Shown: positions 32,930 to 43,393, counted from the first letter of the stretch. The stretch: DNA of 64,000 nucleotides from Pedobacter sp. W3I1 (GCF_030816015.1 NZ_JAUSXN010000001.1:5022001-5086000); one strand, 5' to 3'. Notes: a model not told the origin generated them from the letters alone. Program-made: numbers and translations.

Positions 32930-35900
32930 CTAAGCTTCTACTTCTTCTTGTTTCGAAGCTAATAATTTATCGTATTCTTCTTGAGAACCCACAATGATTC
33001 TTTCGTAACCACGTACACCAGTACCTGAAGGGATTAAGTGACCAACGATCACGTTTTCTTTCAAGCCTAACATATTATCGCGTTTACCTGCAATTGCTGC
33101 CTCATTTAATACTTTCGTAGTTTCCTGGAACGAAGCCGCAGAAATGAACGATTTAGTACCTAATGATGCACGTGTAATACCTTGTAAGATAGAACTTGCA
33201 GTTGCTGGTCTTGCATCTCTAACCGTGATCTGTTTTAAATCTTTACGTTTCAATTGAGAATTTTCGTCCCTTAATCTACGTAATGAAACAATCTGACCTG
33301 GTTTTAAATCTGTAGAATCACCTGCATCTTCAACCACTTTCTTGTCGTACATCGCATCATTCTCGTCAGCAAAATCCCAACGGTCAACAGCATTGTTTTC
33401 TAAGAAAATAGTATCACCCGGATCTTCAATGTGAACTTTCTGCATCATCTGGTGAACAATTACCTCGAAGTGCTTATCGTTAATTTTCACACCCTGTAAA
33501 CGGTAAACTTCTTGAATACCATTTACTAAGTATTCCTGAACCGCTGCAGGGCCTTTAATTGATAAGATATCGGCAGGAGAAATTGAACCATCTGATAAAG
33601 GCATACCTGCTTTTACAAAGTCGTTATCCTGAACAAGGATGTGTTTCGACAATGGAACCAGGTACTTTTTAACTTCACCATCTTTTGATTCGATTGTAAT
33701 TTCACGGTTACCACGTTTAACGCCACCTAAAGTTACCACACCATCAATCTCAGTTACTACAGCTGGGTTAGATGGGTTACGTGCTTCAAATAATTCCGTT
33801 ACACGAGGTAAACCACCTGTAATATCTCGGGTTTTACCAGTTGCACGAGGAATCTTAGCGATAATCTGACCAGTTTGGATAGCTTCACCTTCATCAACTG
33901 AAACGTGGGCACCTACCGGAATGTTATAACCTTTGATGAATTCACCCTTCTTATCAACGATCTGAACTGAAGGATTTTTAGTTTTATCACGTGTATCGAT
34001 AATTACTTTCTCACGGTGACCAGTTTGCTCATCTGATTCTTCACGGAAGGTTACACCTTCGATAATAGCATCAAAATGTGCTTTACCGGCAAATTCTGAT
34101 AGAATAACCGCGTTGTACGGATCCCACGAACAGATTTTATCACCTTTTGAAAGTTTATCACCTTCTTTTACGAACAAGAACGCACCATAAGGAATGTTGT
34201 TGGTTACAATGATACGTCCGGTTCCTGGTTCAACAATTTTGAACTCACCTGAACGACCCAATACCACCTGAACTGTTCCTTCTTCTGTTTGTGTATCAAC
34301 AGTACGGATATTTTCGAATTCGATTACACCATCAAACTTAGCTACGATGTTAGATTCTGCAGCAATGTTTGATGCAGTACCACCCACGTGGAAAGTACGA
34401 AGTGTTAACTGTGTACCCGGCTCACCGATTGACTGTGCTGCAATTACACCAACTGCCTCACCTCTTTGAACGCGTTTACCAGATGCTAAGTTACGGCCAT
34501 AACATAATGCACAAACACCACGTTTAGCTTCGCAAGTTAATACTGAACGGATCTCGATACCTTCTAGTGGAGATTCTTCGATCAATTTGGCTACATCTTC
34601 GTTAATATCTTCGCCAGCACCTACCAATAAAGTGTTATCCAAAGGATTATACACATCATGTAATGAAGTACGGCCTAAAATCCTGTCGTATAATGGCTCA
34701 ACGATATCTTCCTGATCTTTTAAAGCGGTAGTATACATACCTCTTAAAGTACCACAATCGTTATCGTTAACAATCATATCCTGCGCCACATCATGTAAAC
34801 GACGGGTTAAGTAACCTGCATCCGCCGTTTTTAACGCCGTATCCGCCAAACCTTTACGTGCACCGTGAGTAGAGATAAAATACTCTAATACCGATAAACC
34901 TTCTTTAAAGTTTGATAAGATCGGGTTTTCGATGATATCGCCACCTGAACCTGATTTTTGAGGTTTCGCCATCAAACCACGCATTCCGCAAAGCTGACGA
35001 ATCTGCTCTTTAGATCCACGGGCACCTGAATCAAGCATCATGTAAACTGAGTTAAAACCTTGGTTATCTGACGATAACTGAGTCATAACGAAAGTAGTTA
35101 ACCTGTTGTTGATACGGGTCCAGATATCGATGATCTGGTTGTAACGCTCGTTGTTGGTAATGAAACCCATGTTATAGTTGTTTCTTACCTCTTCAACTTC
35201 TGCAGCTGCCTGTTCTAATAAAGTATGTTTTTCTGCCGGAATGTTTACGTCTTGTAAATTGAACGATAAACCTCCCTGGAATGCCATACGGAATCCTAAT
35301 TCTTTGATATCATCCAAGAATTGAGAAGCACGGGCCATACCAGTCATTTTCACTACTTCACCAATAATATCTCTTAAAGATTTCTTGGTTAATAATTCAT
35401 TGATATAACCAACTTCCTCAGGAACCATTTGGTTGAATAATACTCTACCAACAGTCGTTTCAGTTAATTTATTAACGATCGATCCATCATTTTGCTTAAC
35501 ATTTACCCTTACTTTGATAAATGCATGCAAGTCTAATTCTTTCTCGTTATAAGCAATAATAACTTCTTCCGGAGAATAGAAAGCAGAATCCTGTCCTTTT
35601 ACAACTCTGGTTTCATCTGTTCTACGGCCTTTAGTAATATAATAAAGACCCAAAACCATATCCTGAGATGGTACTGTAATTGGTGTACCGTTTGCAGGGT
35701 TTAAGATGTTATGTGCCGCAAGCATCAAAACCTGGGCTTCCAAAATTGCTGCATTACCTAACGGTAAATGCACAGCCATCTGGTCACCATCAAAATCGGC
35801 GTTGAATGCGGTACAAACTAATGGGTGTAACTGGATTGCTTTTCCTTCGATTAATTTTGGCTGGAAAGCCTGAATACCTAGTCTGTGTAAGGTAGGCGCA

Positions 35901-37216
35901 CGGTTTAATAATACCGGGTGACCTTTTAATACATTTTCTAAGATATCCCAAACTAACGGATCTTTCCGATCAACGATTTTCTTAGCAGATTTAACTGTTT
36001 TTACTACACCACGCTCAATCATCTTACGAATAATGAACGGTTTGTAAAGTTCAGCAGCCATATCTTTAGGAATACCGCACTCGTGTAATTTAAGGCTAGG
36101 CCCTACAACAATTACCGAACGAGCTGAATAATCCACACGTTTACCTAATAAGTTCTGACGGAAACGACCTTGTTTACCTTTCAGGATATCTGAAAGTGAT
36201 TTCAAAGCACGGTTACCTTCAGTTTTAACTGCATTAACTTTACGTGAGTTATCGAATAACGAATCTACAGCTTCCTGCAGCATACGTTTTTCGTTACGTA
36301 AAATTACCTCTGGTGCTTTAATCTCGATCAAACGTTTTAAACGGTTGTTACGGATAATTACACGACGGTATAAATCATTTAAATCGGAAGTAGCGAAACG
36401 ACCACCTTCTAATGGCACTAACGGACGTAATTCTGGTGGAATAACCGGAACGATTTTAACAATCATCCACTCAGGGCGATTCTCGATACGTGTATTAGCA
36501 CCACGGAAAGCTTCAACAACCTGAAGACGTTTTAAAGCCTCATTTTTACGTTGTTGAGAAGTTTCATTAGCAGCCTGGTGACGTAAATCATAAGATAAAG
36601 TATCTAAATCAATACGTTTTAATAAATCTTCTAATGCTTCAGCACCCATTTTGGCGATGAATTTATTAGGATCTTTATCGTCTAAATATTGGTTCTCTTT
36701 AGGTAATTTATCTAAGATATCTAAATATTCTTCTTCCGTTAAGAAGTCCATATAGTTGATACCTTCTTCGGCCATTAAGCCAGATTGAATAACTACGTAA
36801 CGCTCGTAATAGATAATTAAATCTAATTTTTTAGTAGGTAAACCTAATAAATAACCGATTTTGTTTGGTAAGGAGCGGAAGTACCAGATGTGTGCAACAG
36901 GAACCACCAAAGCAATGTGGCCCATACGCTCACGACGTACTTTTTTCTCCGTTACTTCAACACCACAACGATCGCAAACAATACCTTTATAACGGATACG
37001 TTTGTATTTACCGCAATGACATTCGTAATCTTTTACCGGACCAAAAATACGCTCACAGAACAAACCATCACGCTCAGGTTTGTAAGTACGGTAGTTAATG
37101 GTTTCTGGTTTCAGCACCTCACCGCTTGAGCGTTCCAAAATAATTTCCGGAGACGATAAGCTAATCGTGATTGATGTGAAATTGCTTTTTAATTTATTAT
37201 CCTTTTTGTAAGACAT
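32930..37216 (-). CDS. rpoC: RNA polymerase beta' subunit
   Basis: A 1428-residue polymerase subunit of normal length for Bacteroidota. The N-terminal zinc ribbon is ECHCGKYKRIRYKGIVCDRCG, the catalytic magnesium motif is NADFDGDQM, with RAPTLHRLGIQAF just before it, and the second zinc site is CEAKRGVCALCYG. The bridge-helix/trigger region carries GEAVGVIAAQSIGEPGTQLTLRTFH. It catalyses RNA synthesis together with RpoB. It is last in the operon, with a strong terminator behind it and an 87-base gap of word repeats before it. Confidence 0.98.
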   Translation of the reverse strand: MSYKKDNKLKSNFTSITISLSSPEIILERSSGEVLKPETINYRTYKPERDGLFCERIFGPVKDYECHCGKYKRIRYKGIVCDRCGVEVTEKKVRRERMGHIALVVPVAHIWYFRSLPNKIGYLLGLPTKKLDLIIYYERYVVIQSGLMAEEGINYMDFLTEEEYLDILDKLPKENQYLDDKDPNKFIAKMGAEALEDLLKRIDLDTLSYDLRHQAANETSQQRKNEALKRLQVVEAFRGANTRIENRPEWMIVKIVPVIPPELRPLVPLEGGRFATSDLNDLYRRVIIRNNRLKRLIEIKAPEVILRNEKRMLQEAVDSLFDNSRKVNAVKTEGNRALKSLSDILKGKQGRFRQNLLGKRVDYSARSVIVVGPSLKLHECGIPKDMAAELYKPFIIRKMIERGVVKTVKSAKKIVDRKDPLVWDILENVLKGHPVLLNRAPTLHRLGIQAFQPKLIEGKAIQLHPLVCTAFNADFDGDQMAVHLPLGNAAILEAQVLMLAAHNILNPANGTPITVPSQDMVLGLYYITKGRRTDETRVVKGQDSAFYSPEEVIIAYNEKELDLHAFIKVRVNVKQNDGSIVNKLTETTVGRVLFNQMVPEEVGYINELLTKKSLRDIIGEVVKMTGMARASQFLDDIKELGFRMAFQGGLSFNLQDVNIPAEKHTLLEQAAAEVEEVRNNYNMGFITNNERYNQIIDIWTRINNRLTTFVMTQLSSDNQGFNSVYMMLDSGARGSKEQIRQLCGMRGLMAKPQKSGSGGDIIENPILSNFKEGLSVLEYFISTHGARKGLADTALKTADAGYLTRRLHDVAQDMIVNDNDCGTLRGMYTTALKDQEDIVEPLYDRILGRTSLHDVYNPLDNTLLVGAGEDINEDVAKLIEESPLEGIEIRSVLTCEAKRGVCALCYGRNLASGKRVQRGEAVGVIAAQSIGEPGTQLTLRTFHVGGTASNIAAESNIVAKFDGVIEFENIRTVDTQTEEGTVQVVLGRSGEFKIVEPGTGRIIVTNNIPYGAFLFVKEGDKLSKGDKICSWDPYNAVILSEFAGKAHFDAIIEGVTFREESDEQTGHREKVIIDTRDKTKNPSVQIVDKKGEFIKGYNIPVGAHVSVDEGEAIQTGQIIAKIPRATGKTRDITGGLPRVTELFEARNPSNPAVVTEIDGVVTLGGVKRGNREITIESKDGEVKKYLVPLSKHILVQDNDFVKAGMPLSDGSISPADILSIKGPAAVQEYLVNGIQEVYRLQGVKINDKHFEVIVHQMMQKVHIEDPGDTIFLENNAVDRWDFADENDAMYDKKVVEDAGDSTDLKPGQIVSLRRLRDENSQLKRKDLKQITVRDARPATASSILQGITRASLGTKSFISAASFQETTKVLNEAAIAGKRDNMLGLKENVIVGHLIPSGTGVRGYERIIVGSQEEYDKLLASKQEEVEA

Positions 37217-37230
37217 ATCTTTTTGTTTTT

Positions 37231-37303
37231 AGTAGCAAGTACTTAGTATCGAGTATCAAGACGGATAATCCAATCTTGATACTTGATACTTAATACTCAA
37301 TAC
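37231..37303. repeat. AGTATC-type heptad words in the rpoB-rpoC gap
   Basis: AGTACTTAGTATCGAGTATC is answered by TTGATACTTGATACT and TAATACTCAATACT, a seven-base period with an inverted half. It separates two genes that must be made in equal amounts, so it must allow read-through or contribute to RNA processing. Confidence 0.7.
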
Positions 37304-40300
37304 TTAGTCTAACGTAATATCTAAACCTAAACCGCGTAACTCATGTACCAATACGTTGAACGATTCTGGCACACCTGGTGTTGGTAGGTTTTCACCTTTA
37401 ACAATGGCTTCGTAAGTTTTGGCTCTTCCGATTACATCATCCGATTTAACGGTTAAGATCTCTTGAAGAATATTAGCTGCACCGAATGCCTCTAATGCCC
37501 AAACCTCCATCTCACCAAAACGCTGACCACCGAACTGGGCTTTACCACCCAATGGTTGTTGTGTAATTAATGAGTATGGTCCGATTGAACGGGCGTGCAT
37601 CTTATCATCAACCATGTGACCTAATTTCAACATGTAGATAATACCTACAGTTGTAGTCTGATCGAAACGCTCACCTGTTAAACCATTATATAAGTAGGTT
37701 TTTCCCGAAGCAGGAACTCCCGCTTTAGCAATCCATTCTTCTACTTCTTGGTGGGTAGCACCATCAAAAATCGGTGTTGCAAATTTAACACCTAATTCCT
37801 GGCCTGCCCAAGCTAAAATAGTTTCGTAGATCTGACCAAGGTTCATACGGGAAGGTACACCCAATGGGTTCAACACGATATCAACCGGAGTACCATCAGC
37901 TAAGAAAGGCATATCCTCATCACGTACAATACGCGCAACAATACCTTTGTTACCGTGACGACCCGCCATTTTATCACCTACTTTTAATTTACGTTTTTTA
38001 GCTACATAAACTTTTGCCATCTGTACGATTCCTGAAGGAAGCTCATCACCTACACTGATTGCGAATTTATCGCGTTTGTAAGCACCAAGTTCTTCGTTAA
38101 CACGGATACCGTAGTTGTGAAGCAACATTTTAATCATCTCGTTTTTATCATCATCAGTAGTCCATTTGTTAGGACTAATGTGATTATAATCAAGCTCAGC
38201 TAAAATTTTCTGAGTAAATTTAGCGCCTTTAGCAACCAATAATTCTTTGTAAATGTTAAATACACCCTGAGATGTTTTGCCGTTTACAATGGTGAATAAT
38301 TTGTCAACTAATTCTGCTTTTAATTTCTCAGTGATATTGTTATATCCTTTGTCTAATTTCTCAATTGCCGATTTCTCTTCAGCTTTTGTAGTTTTCTTAG
38401 CACGGCTGAATAATTTAGTATCAATTACTACACCCTGGATTGAAGGAGGAGTTTTTAAAGACGCATCTTTAACATCACCTGCTTTATCACCAAAAATTGC
38501 ACGTAGTAATTTTTCTTCAGGCGAAGGATCTGATTCTCCTTTTGGAGTAATCTTACCAATTAAAATATCACCTTCTTTTACATCAGCACCAATACGGATA
38601 ATACCGTTTTCATCAAGGTCTTTAGTAGCCTCTTCAGAAACGTTCGGGATATCTGGTGTTAATTCCTCTTCTCCACGTTTAGTATCACGTACTTCTAATT
38701 CAAACTCTTCAATATGCAATGAAGTGAAAATGTCATCACGAACAATACGCTCATTAATTACAATCGCATCCTCAAAGTTGAAACCTTGCCAAGGCATGAA
38801 TGCCACTTTTAAGTTTCTACCTAATGCTAATTCACCATTTTCAGTTGCATAACCTTCGCAAAGCACTTGTCCTTTAGTAACTTTCTGACCTTTCTTAACG
38901 ATTGGTTTTAAGTTGATACAAGTATTCTGGTTGGTTTTTTTGAATTTAATTAAACGGTAAGTTTTGCTATCACCTTCAAATGAAACTAAACGATCATCTT
39001 CGTTACGCTCATATTTAATCGTGATTTCGTTAGCATCAACATACTCAACAACACCGTCACCTTCTGCATTGATCAAAGTTCTCGAGTCACGTGCTACGCG
39101 ACCTTCTAAACCTGTACCTACAATCGGTGCTTCAGGACGTAACAATGGTACGGCCTGGCGTTGCATGTTCGATCCCATCAAAGCCCTGTTCGCATCATCA
39201 TGTTCCAAGAACGGAATTAACGAAGCAGCAATTGAAGTAATCTGGTTAGGTGCAACGTCCATTAAGTCTAATTTCTCAGGCTCAATAATCGGGAAGTCAC
39301 CCTCGTAACGCGCTTTAACACGTGGTGTTGTAAAGTTACCTTTATCATCATACTCTGCATTTGCCTGAGCGATGGTTTTACCATCTTCATCCTCTGCAGA
39401 TAAATAAATAACGTCTGAGTCTACAACTACTTTACCATCTTCAACACGTTTGTATGGTGTTTCAATGAAACCTAAATTATTGATTTTTGCATGCACACAA
39501 AGTGATGAAATTAAACCAATGTTTGGTCCCTCTGGAGTTTCAATAGTACATAAACGACCATAGTGAGTATAGTGAACGTCACGTACCTCGAAACCGGCAC
39601 GCTCACGTGATAAACCACCTGGACCTAAAGCCGATAAACGGCGTTTGTGTGTGATCTCTGCCAATGGATTCGTTTGATCCATAAACTGAGATAACTGGTT
39701 AGTACCAAAGAAAGAGTTGATAACCGATGATAACGTACGGGCGTTAATCAAATCAGTTGGTGTAAACACCTCGTTATCGCGAATGTTCATACGCTCACGG
39801 ATTGTTCTGGCCATACGGGCTAAACCAACACCAAATTGTGCGTACAATTGCTCACCTACCGTACGTACACGACGGTTAGACAAGTGATCGATATCATCTA
39901 CCTCTTCTTTTGAGTTGATCAATTTGATCAGGTATTTCACAATTGCAATAATATCTGCTTTTGTTAATACTTTAACCTCATCAGGAGTATTCATTTTTAA
40001 TTTACGGTTGATGCGGTAACGACCAACATCTCCTAAATCGTAACGTTTATCTGAAAAGAATAAACGATCAATGATACCACGTGCTGTTTCCTCATCAGGT
40101 GGTTCTGCGTTACGCAAAGCACGATAGATGTTTTCTACAGCTTCTTTTTCTGAGTTTGATGTATCTTTCTGTAATGTATTATATATAATGGTATAATCAG
40201 CCTGACTTGCGCCATCTTCTTTTGACAAGATGATGCTTTTTACGCCGGCTTCGATAACCATATCAATGTGTTCGTCTTCTAAAACGGTTTCTCTTTCAAG

Positions 40301-41107
40301 AATCACTTCATTACGGTCGATAGAAACTACCTCACCAGTATCTTCATCAACAAAATCTTCAACCCATTTTTTCAATACTCTTGCAGCCAGTTTACGACCG
40401 ATGTATTTCTTTAAACCAGATTTACTAACTTTTACTTCGTCAGCAAGATCGAAAAGTTCCAAGATATCTTTATCAGAATCGTAACCGATAGCACGTAATA
40501 AAGTGGTAACCGGGAATTTTTTCTTACGATCGATGTAAGCATACATAACGTTATTAACGTCTGTAGCGAACTCGATCCATGAACCTTTGAAAGGAATTAC
40601 ACGTGCAGAGTACAATTTGGTTCCGTTAGTGTGACGGCTTTGGCCGAAGAACACTCCTGGAGAACGGTGTAATTGCGAAACGATAACACGTTCTGCACCG
40701 TTGATAACAAACGTACCTTTTGGTGTCATATACGGGATAGTACCTAAATACACATCCTGGATAATGGTTTCAAAATCTTCATGTTCTACATCATTACAAG
40801 AAAGCTTAAGCTTTGCCTTTAATGGAACATTGTAGGTTAATCCACGCTCAATACACTCGTGTATATCGTAACGTGGCGGATCAACAAAATAATCAAGAAA
40901 TTCTAATACGAAGATATTTCTTGAATCTGTTATTGGAAAGTTTTCAGCAAACACTTTAAACAAACCTTCGCTAGAGCGATCGTCTGATGTGGTATCTATC
41001 TGGAAAAATTCTCTGAATGATTGCAATTGCACATCCAGAAAATCCGGATAGTCTATAATGTGCTTACTAGTTGCAAAATTTACTCTTTGTTCGACTGTCT
41101 TTGCCAA
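37304..41107 (-). CDS. rpoB: RNA polymerase beta subunit
   Basis: A 1267-residue subunit of normal length. The rifampicin region reads LSQFMDQTNPLAEITHKRRL followed by SALGPGGLSRERAGFEVRDVH, with the usual D, H and S at sensitive positions, so no resistance change is seen there. KMAGRHGNKG near the C-terminal third and GGKAQFGGQRFGEMEVWALE at the end are the beta-beta' interface motifs. The start codon is TTG (41105-41107, MAKTVEQRVNF); no ATG is available in frame upstream. It follows rplL after a gap with a strong hairpin. Confidence 0.98.
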   Translation of the reverse strand: MAKTVEQRVNFATSKHIIDYPDFLDVQLQSFREFFQIDTTSDDRSSEGLFKVFAENFPITDSRNIFVLEFLDYFVDPPRYDIHECIERGLTYNVPLKAKLKLSCNDVEHEDFETIIQDVYLGTIPYMTPKGTFVINGAERVIVSQLHRSPGVFFGQSRHTNGTKLYSARVIPFKGSWIEFATDVNNVMYAYIDRKKKFPVTTLLRAIGYDSDKDILELFDLADEVKVSKSGLKKYIGRKLAARVLKKWVEDFVDEDTGEVVSIDRNEVILERETVLEDEHIDMVIEAGVKSIILSKEDGASQADYTIIYNTLQKDTSNSEKEAVENIYRALRNAEPPDEETARGIIDRLFFSDKRYDLGDVGRYRINRKLKMNTPDEVKVLTKADIIAIVKYLIKLINSKEEVDDIDHLSNRRVRTVGEQLYAQFGVGLARMARTIRERMNIRDNEVFTPTDLINARTLSSVINSFFGTNQLSQFMDQTNPLAEITHKRRLSALGPGGLSRERAGFEVRDVHYTHYGRLCTIETPEGPNIGLISSLCVHAKINNLGFIETPYKRVEDGKVVVDSDVIYLSAEDEDGKTIAQANAEYDDKGNFTTPRVKARYEGDFPIIEPEKLDLMDVAPNQITSIAASLIPFLEHDDANRALMGSNMQRQAVPLLRPEAPIVGTGLEGRVARDSRTLINAEGDGVVEYVDANEITIKYERNEDDRLVSFEGDSKTYRLIKFKKTNQNTCINLKPIVKKGQKVTKGQVLCEGYATENGELALGRNLKVAFMPWQGFNFEDAIVINERIVRDDIFTSLHIEEFELEVRDTKRGEEELTPDIPNVSEEATKDLDENGIIRIGADVKEGDILIGKITPKGESDPSPEEKLLRAIFGDKAGDVKDASLKTPPSIQGVVIDTKLFSRAKKTTKAEEKSAIEKLDKGYNNITEKLKAELVDKLFTIVNGKTSQGVFNIYKELLVAKGAKFTQKILAELDYNHISPNKWTTDDDKNEMIKMLLHNYGIRVNEELGAYKRDKFAISVGDELPSGIVQMAKVYVAKKRKLKVGDKMAGRHGNKGIVARIVRDEDMPFLADGTPVDIVLNPLGVPSRMNLGQIYETILAWAGQELGVKFATPIFDGATHQEVEEWIAKAGVPASGKTYLYNGLTGERFDQTTTVGIIYMLKLGHMVDDKMHARSIGPYSLITQQPLGGKAQFGGQRFGEMEVWALEAFGAANILQEILTVKSDDVIGRAKTYEAIVKGENLPTPGVPESFNVLVHELRGLGLDITLD

Positions 41108-41205
41108 TGGACTAAAAGATTTTAGTTTAAGAATAAACTATTTGTTTGGTTTCGGTTTCAAGCATTCTCATTAACCAAACAAAATGAGATGTTTATAAAC
41201 AGGTA

Positions 41206-41234
41206 AAGACACCGACATTTTCAGTCGGTGTCTA
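41206..41234 (-). promoter_or_regulatory. Hairpin between rplL and rpoB (possible attenuator or processing site)
   Basis: AGACACCGAC and GTCGGTGTCT pair perfectly around seven bases. Only two Ts follow, so termination would be partial. The same position in E. coli has an attenuator and an RNase III site that lower rpoBC relative to ribosomal proteins. Confidence 0.7.
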
Positions 41235-41264
41235 ATACATTTTTAGCTTAGCTAAGTTAAGTGA

Positions 41265-41642
41265 TTACTTAATCTCAACTACTGCTCCAGCTTCTTCTAA
41301 TTGTTTTTTAAGAGCTTCAGCTTCGTCTTTAGTAACACCAGCTTTTAATTCTTTTGGTGCTCCGTCAACTAAGTCTTTTGCTTCTTTCAAACCAAGGCCA
41401 GTTAAGTCTTTAACAAGTTTCACAACTGCTAATTTAGCGCCACCAGCTTCTTTTAAGATTACATCAAATGATGTTTTTTCTGCAGCAGCAGCAGGTGCAT
41501 CACCACCAGCAGCAGGACCAGCAACTACAGCAGCAGCTGCAGGCTCGATACCATACTCGTCTTTTAAGATTTGAGCTAATTCGTTAACTTCTTTAACGGT
41601 TAAGTTTACTAATTGCTCAGCAAACGATTTTAAATCTGCCAT
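41265..41642 (-). CDS. rplL: 50S ribosomal protein L7/L12
   Basis: A 125-residue stalk protein: N-terminal dimerisation helices (residues 1-30), an alanine/glycine-rich hinge (AAAVVAGPAAGGDAPAAAA), and the conserved C-terminal domain FDVILKEAGGAKLAVVKLVK and GLGLKEAKDLVDGAPK that recruits translation factors. It lies 64 bases after rplJ in the usual rplJL order, with several copies expected per ribosome. Confidence 0.97.
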   Translation of the reverse strand: MADLKSFAEQLVNLTVKEVNELAQILKDEYGIEPAAAAVVAGPAAGGDAPAAAAEKTSFDVILKEAGGAKLAVVKLVKDLTGLGLKEAKDLVDGAPKELKAGVTKDEAEALKKQLEEAGAVVEIK

Positions 41643-41706
41643 TTTATTAAGATTTTAAATTTTTACGTAAAATAATTTTGTTTTATTTGCGAACTTAAGG
41701 TGTTCG

Positions 41707-42228
41707 TTAACCTTCTCTTTCCTGAAGAGTTTTAACAATTCCTGCAATTTTGCCTCCGCTTGATTTAAGCGCAGATATAACATTCTTAGCTGGTGACTGT
41801 AATAATCCAATGATATCGCCAATAAGCTCTTCTCTCGATTTTAAGCTTACTAAGTTATTCAATTGGTCATCGCCAACGTATACTGATGAATCTATATATG
41901 CTGCTTTAAGCAATGGTTTATCAGATGTTCTTCTCAAAGTTTTAATCAACTTAGCCGGAGCGTTTGCTGTTTTTGAGAATAATAATGATGATGAACCTTT
42001 AAGGGCTTCGTATATCTCAGAAGCATCGCCGTCTAAACCTTCAATCGCTTTGCGGATTAAAGAGTTTTTAGCTACCTTCATTACGATATCACCTTCGAAA
42101 CATTTGCGGCGGATGTTATTGATCTGCTCTACAGAAAGGCTAGAAGTATCAGCAATATAAAAATTGCCAAACTCTTGCATTTGTCCTTGTAGTTCTAAAA
42201 CTACTTCGTTTTTTTCTTCTCTGTTCAT
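41707..42228 (-). CDS. rplJ: 50S ribosomal protein L10
   Basis: A 173-residue stalk base protein: EEKNEVVLELQGQMQEFGNF, then the conserved IADTSSLSVEQINNIRRKC and VMKVAKNSLIRKAI that bind 23S rRNA, and a C-terminal helical region that holds L7/L12 dimers. It starts two bases after the rplA stop, indicating translational coupling. In E. coli L10-L12 represses its own leader; no such structure is evident in the two-base gap here. Confidence 0.97.
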   Translation of the reverse strand: MNREEKNEVVLELQGQMQEFGNFYIADTSSLSVEQINNIRRKCFEGDIVMKVAKNSLIRKAIEGLDGDASEIYEALKGSSSLLFSKTANAPAKLIKTLRRTSDKPLLKAAYIDSSVYVGDDQLNNLVSLKSREELIGDIIGLLQSPAKNVISALKSSGGKIAGIVKTLQEREG

Positions 42229-42230
42229 GA

Positions 42231-42929
42231 TTAGATCCCCGCTACTGATTTAGTTTCAATTGCAATCCCAGGACTCATTGTAGAAGACACGTGAATGCTT
42301 TTAAAATAAGTTCCTTTTGCAGCAGAAGGTTTTAATTTAGAAATAACAGAGATAATCTCCATTGCATTCTCATAAATTTTATCTGCTGGGAATGATACTT
42401 TTCCTATCGAGGCGTGTATGATACCCGTTTTGTCTACTTTAAAATCAATCTTACCTGCTTTAACCTCTGTTACAGCTTTACCAACATCGTTAGTTACTGT
42501 ACCTGATTTTGGGTTAGGCATTAAGTTTCTTGGACCTAAAACACGGCCCAATTTACCTACCTTAGCCATACAAGCTGGTGTAGTGATAATAATGTCTACA
42601 TCGGTCCAACCACCTTCAATTTTAGCTACATACTCGTCTAAACCTACGAAGTCTGCGCCAGCTGCTTTTGCTTCTTCTTCCTTATCAGGAGTTACTAAAG
42701 CTAAAACACGTACAGTTTTACCTGTTCCGTGTGGTAAAGTAGCAATACCACGTACCATTTGATTGGCTTTACGCGGATCTACTCCTAAGGATACATCAAT
42801 ATCAACTGAAGCATCGAATTTAGTAGTAGTGATTTCTTTTACCAAAGCAGCAGCATCCTTCAAAGTATAAGCTTTACCAGCTTCTATTTTAGCATGTGCC
42901 TTTTTTTGATTTTTAGTTAATTTCGCCAC
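42231..42929 (-). CDS. rplA: 50S ribosomal protein L1
   Basis: A 232-residue protein of normal length: FDASVDIDVSLGVDPRKANQ, VRGIATLPHGTGKTVRVLAL and GRVLGPRNLMPNPKSGTV are the L1 signature segments. It forms the mobile stalk at the E site. It follows rplK after 20 bases and precedes rplJ by two; in E. coli L1 represses translation of rplKA, and an equivalent site would lie in the rplK leader. Confidence 0.97.
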   Translation of the reverse strand: MAKLTKNQKKAHAKIEAGKAYTLKDAAALVKEITTTKFDASVDIDVSLGVDPRKANQMVRGIATLPHGTGKTVRVLALVTPDKEEEAKAAGADFVGLDEYVAKIEGGWTDVDIIITTPACMAKVGKLGRVLGPRNLMPNPKSGTVTNDVGKAVTEVKAGKIDFKVDKTGIIHASIGKVSFPADKIYENAMEIISVISKLKPSAAKGTYFKSIHVSSTMSPGIAIETKSVAGI

Positions 42930-42949
42930 TGTTGTAAACTGTTTTTTAA

Positions 42950-43393
42950 TTAATTGTTCCAGGGTGCGTCACCAGAAACGGTGATTCCCATACTGCGTGC
43001 TGTACCGGCAACCATACTCATTGCAGATTCGATTGTAAATGCATTTAAATCAGGCATTTTATCTTCAGCAATAACTTTAATCTGGTCCCAGGTCACCGAT
43101 CCAACTTTTTTACGGTTAGGCTCAGCAGAACCACTCTGTAATTTAGTAGCATCTTTTAACTGGATAGCTACCGGAGGGGTTTTGATGATGAAATCGAATG
43201 ACTTATCAGCATAAACAGTAATTACAACTGGCAATACTTTACCTGCTTTATCTTGGGTACGAGCGTTGTACTGTTTGCAAAACTCCATAATGTTCACCCC
43301 TTTAGCACCTAATGCAGGTCCTACTGGTGGCGATGGATTTGCCGCTCCGCCTTTGATCTGTAATTTGATCATTGCACTGACTTCTTTTGCCAT
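42950..43393 (-). CDS. rplK: 50S ribosomal protein L11
   Basis: 147 residues, first gene of the rplKAJL-rpoBC transcript. IKLQIKGGAANPSPPVGPALG is the conserved N-terminal domain that binds thiostrepton and release factors; the C-terminal rRNA-binding domain has KMPDLNAFTIESAMSMVAGTARSMGI. It lies behind its own promoter about 100 bases upstream, separated from nusG by a terminator and a long repeat block. Confidence 0.97.
   Translation of the reverse strand: MAKEVSAMIKLQIKGGAANPSPPVGPALGAKGVNIMEFCKQYNARTQDKAGKVLPVVITVYADKSFDFIIKTPPVAIQLKDATKLQSGSAEPNRKKVGSVTWDQIKVIAEDKMPDLNAFTIESAMSMVAGTARSMGITVSGDAPWNN

Noticed and set aside
38277..38852. 191-codon plus-strand frame opposite rpoB
   Set aside because: Antisense shadow of a highly expressed gene with biased codon use; no start context, no family.
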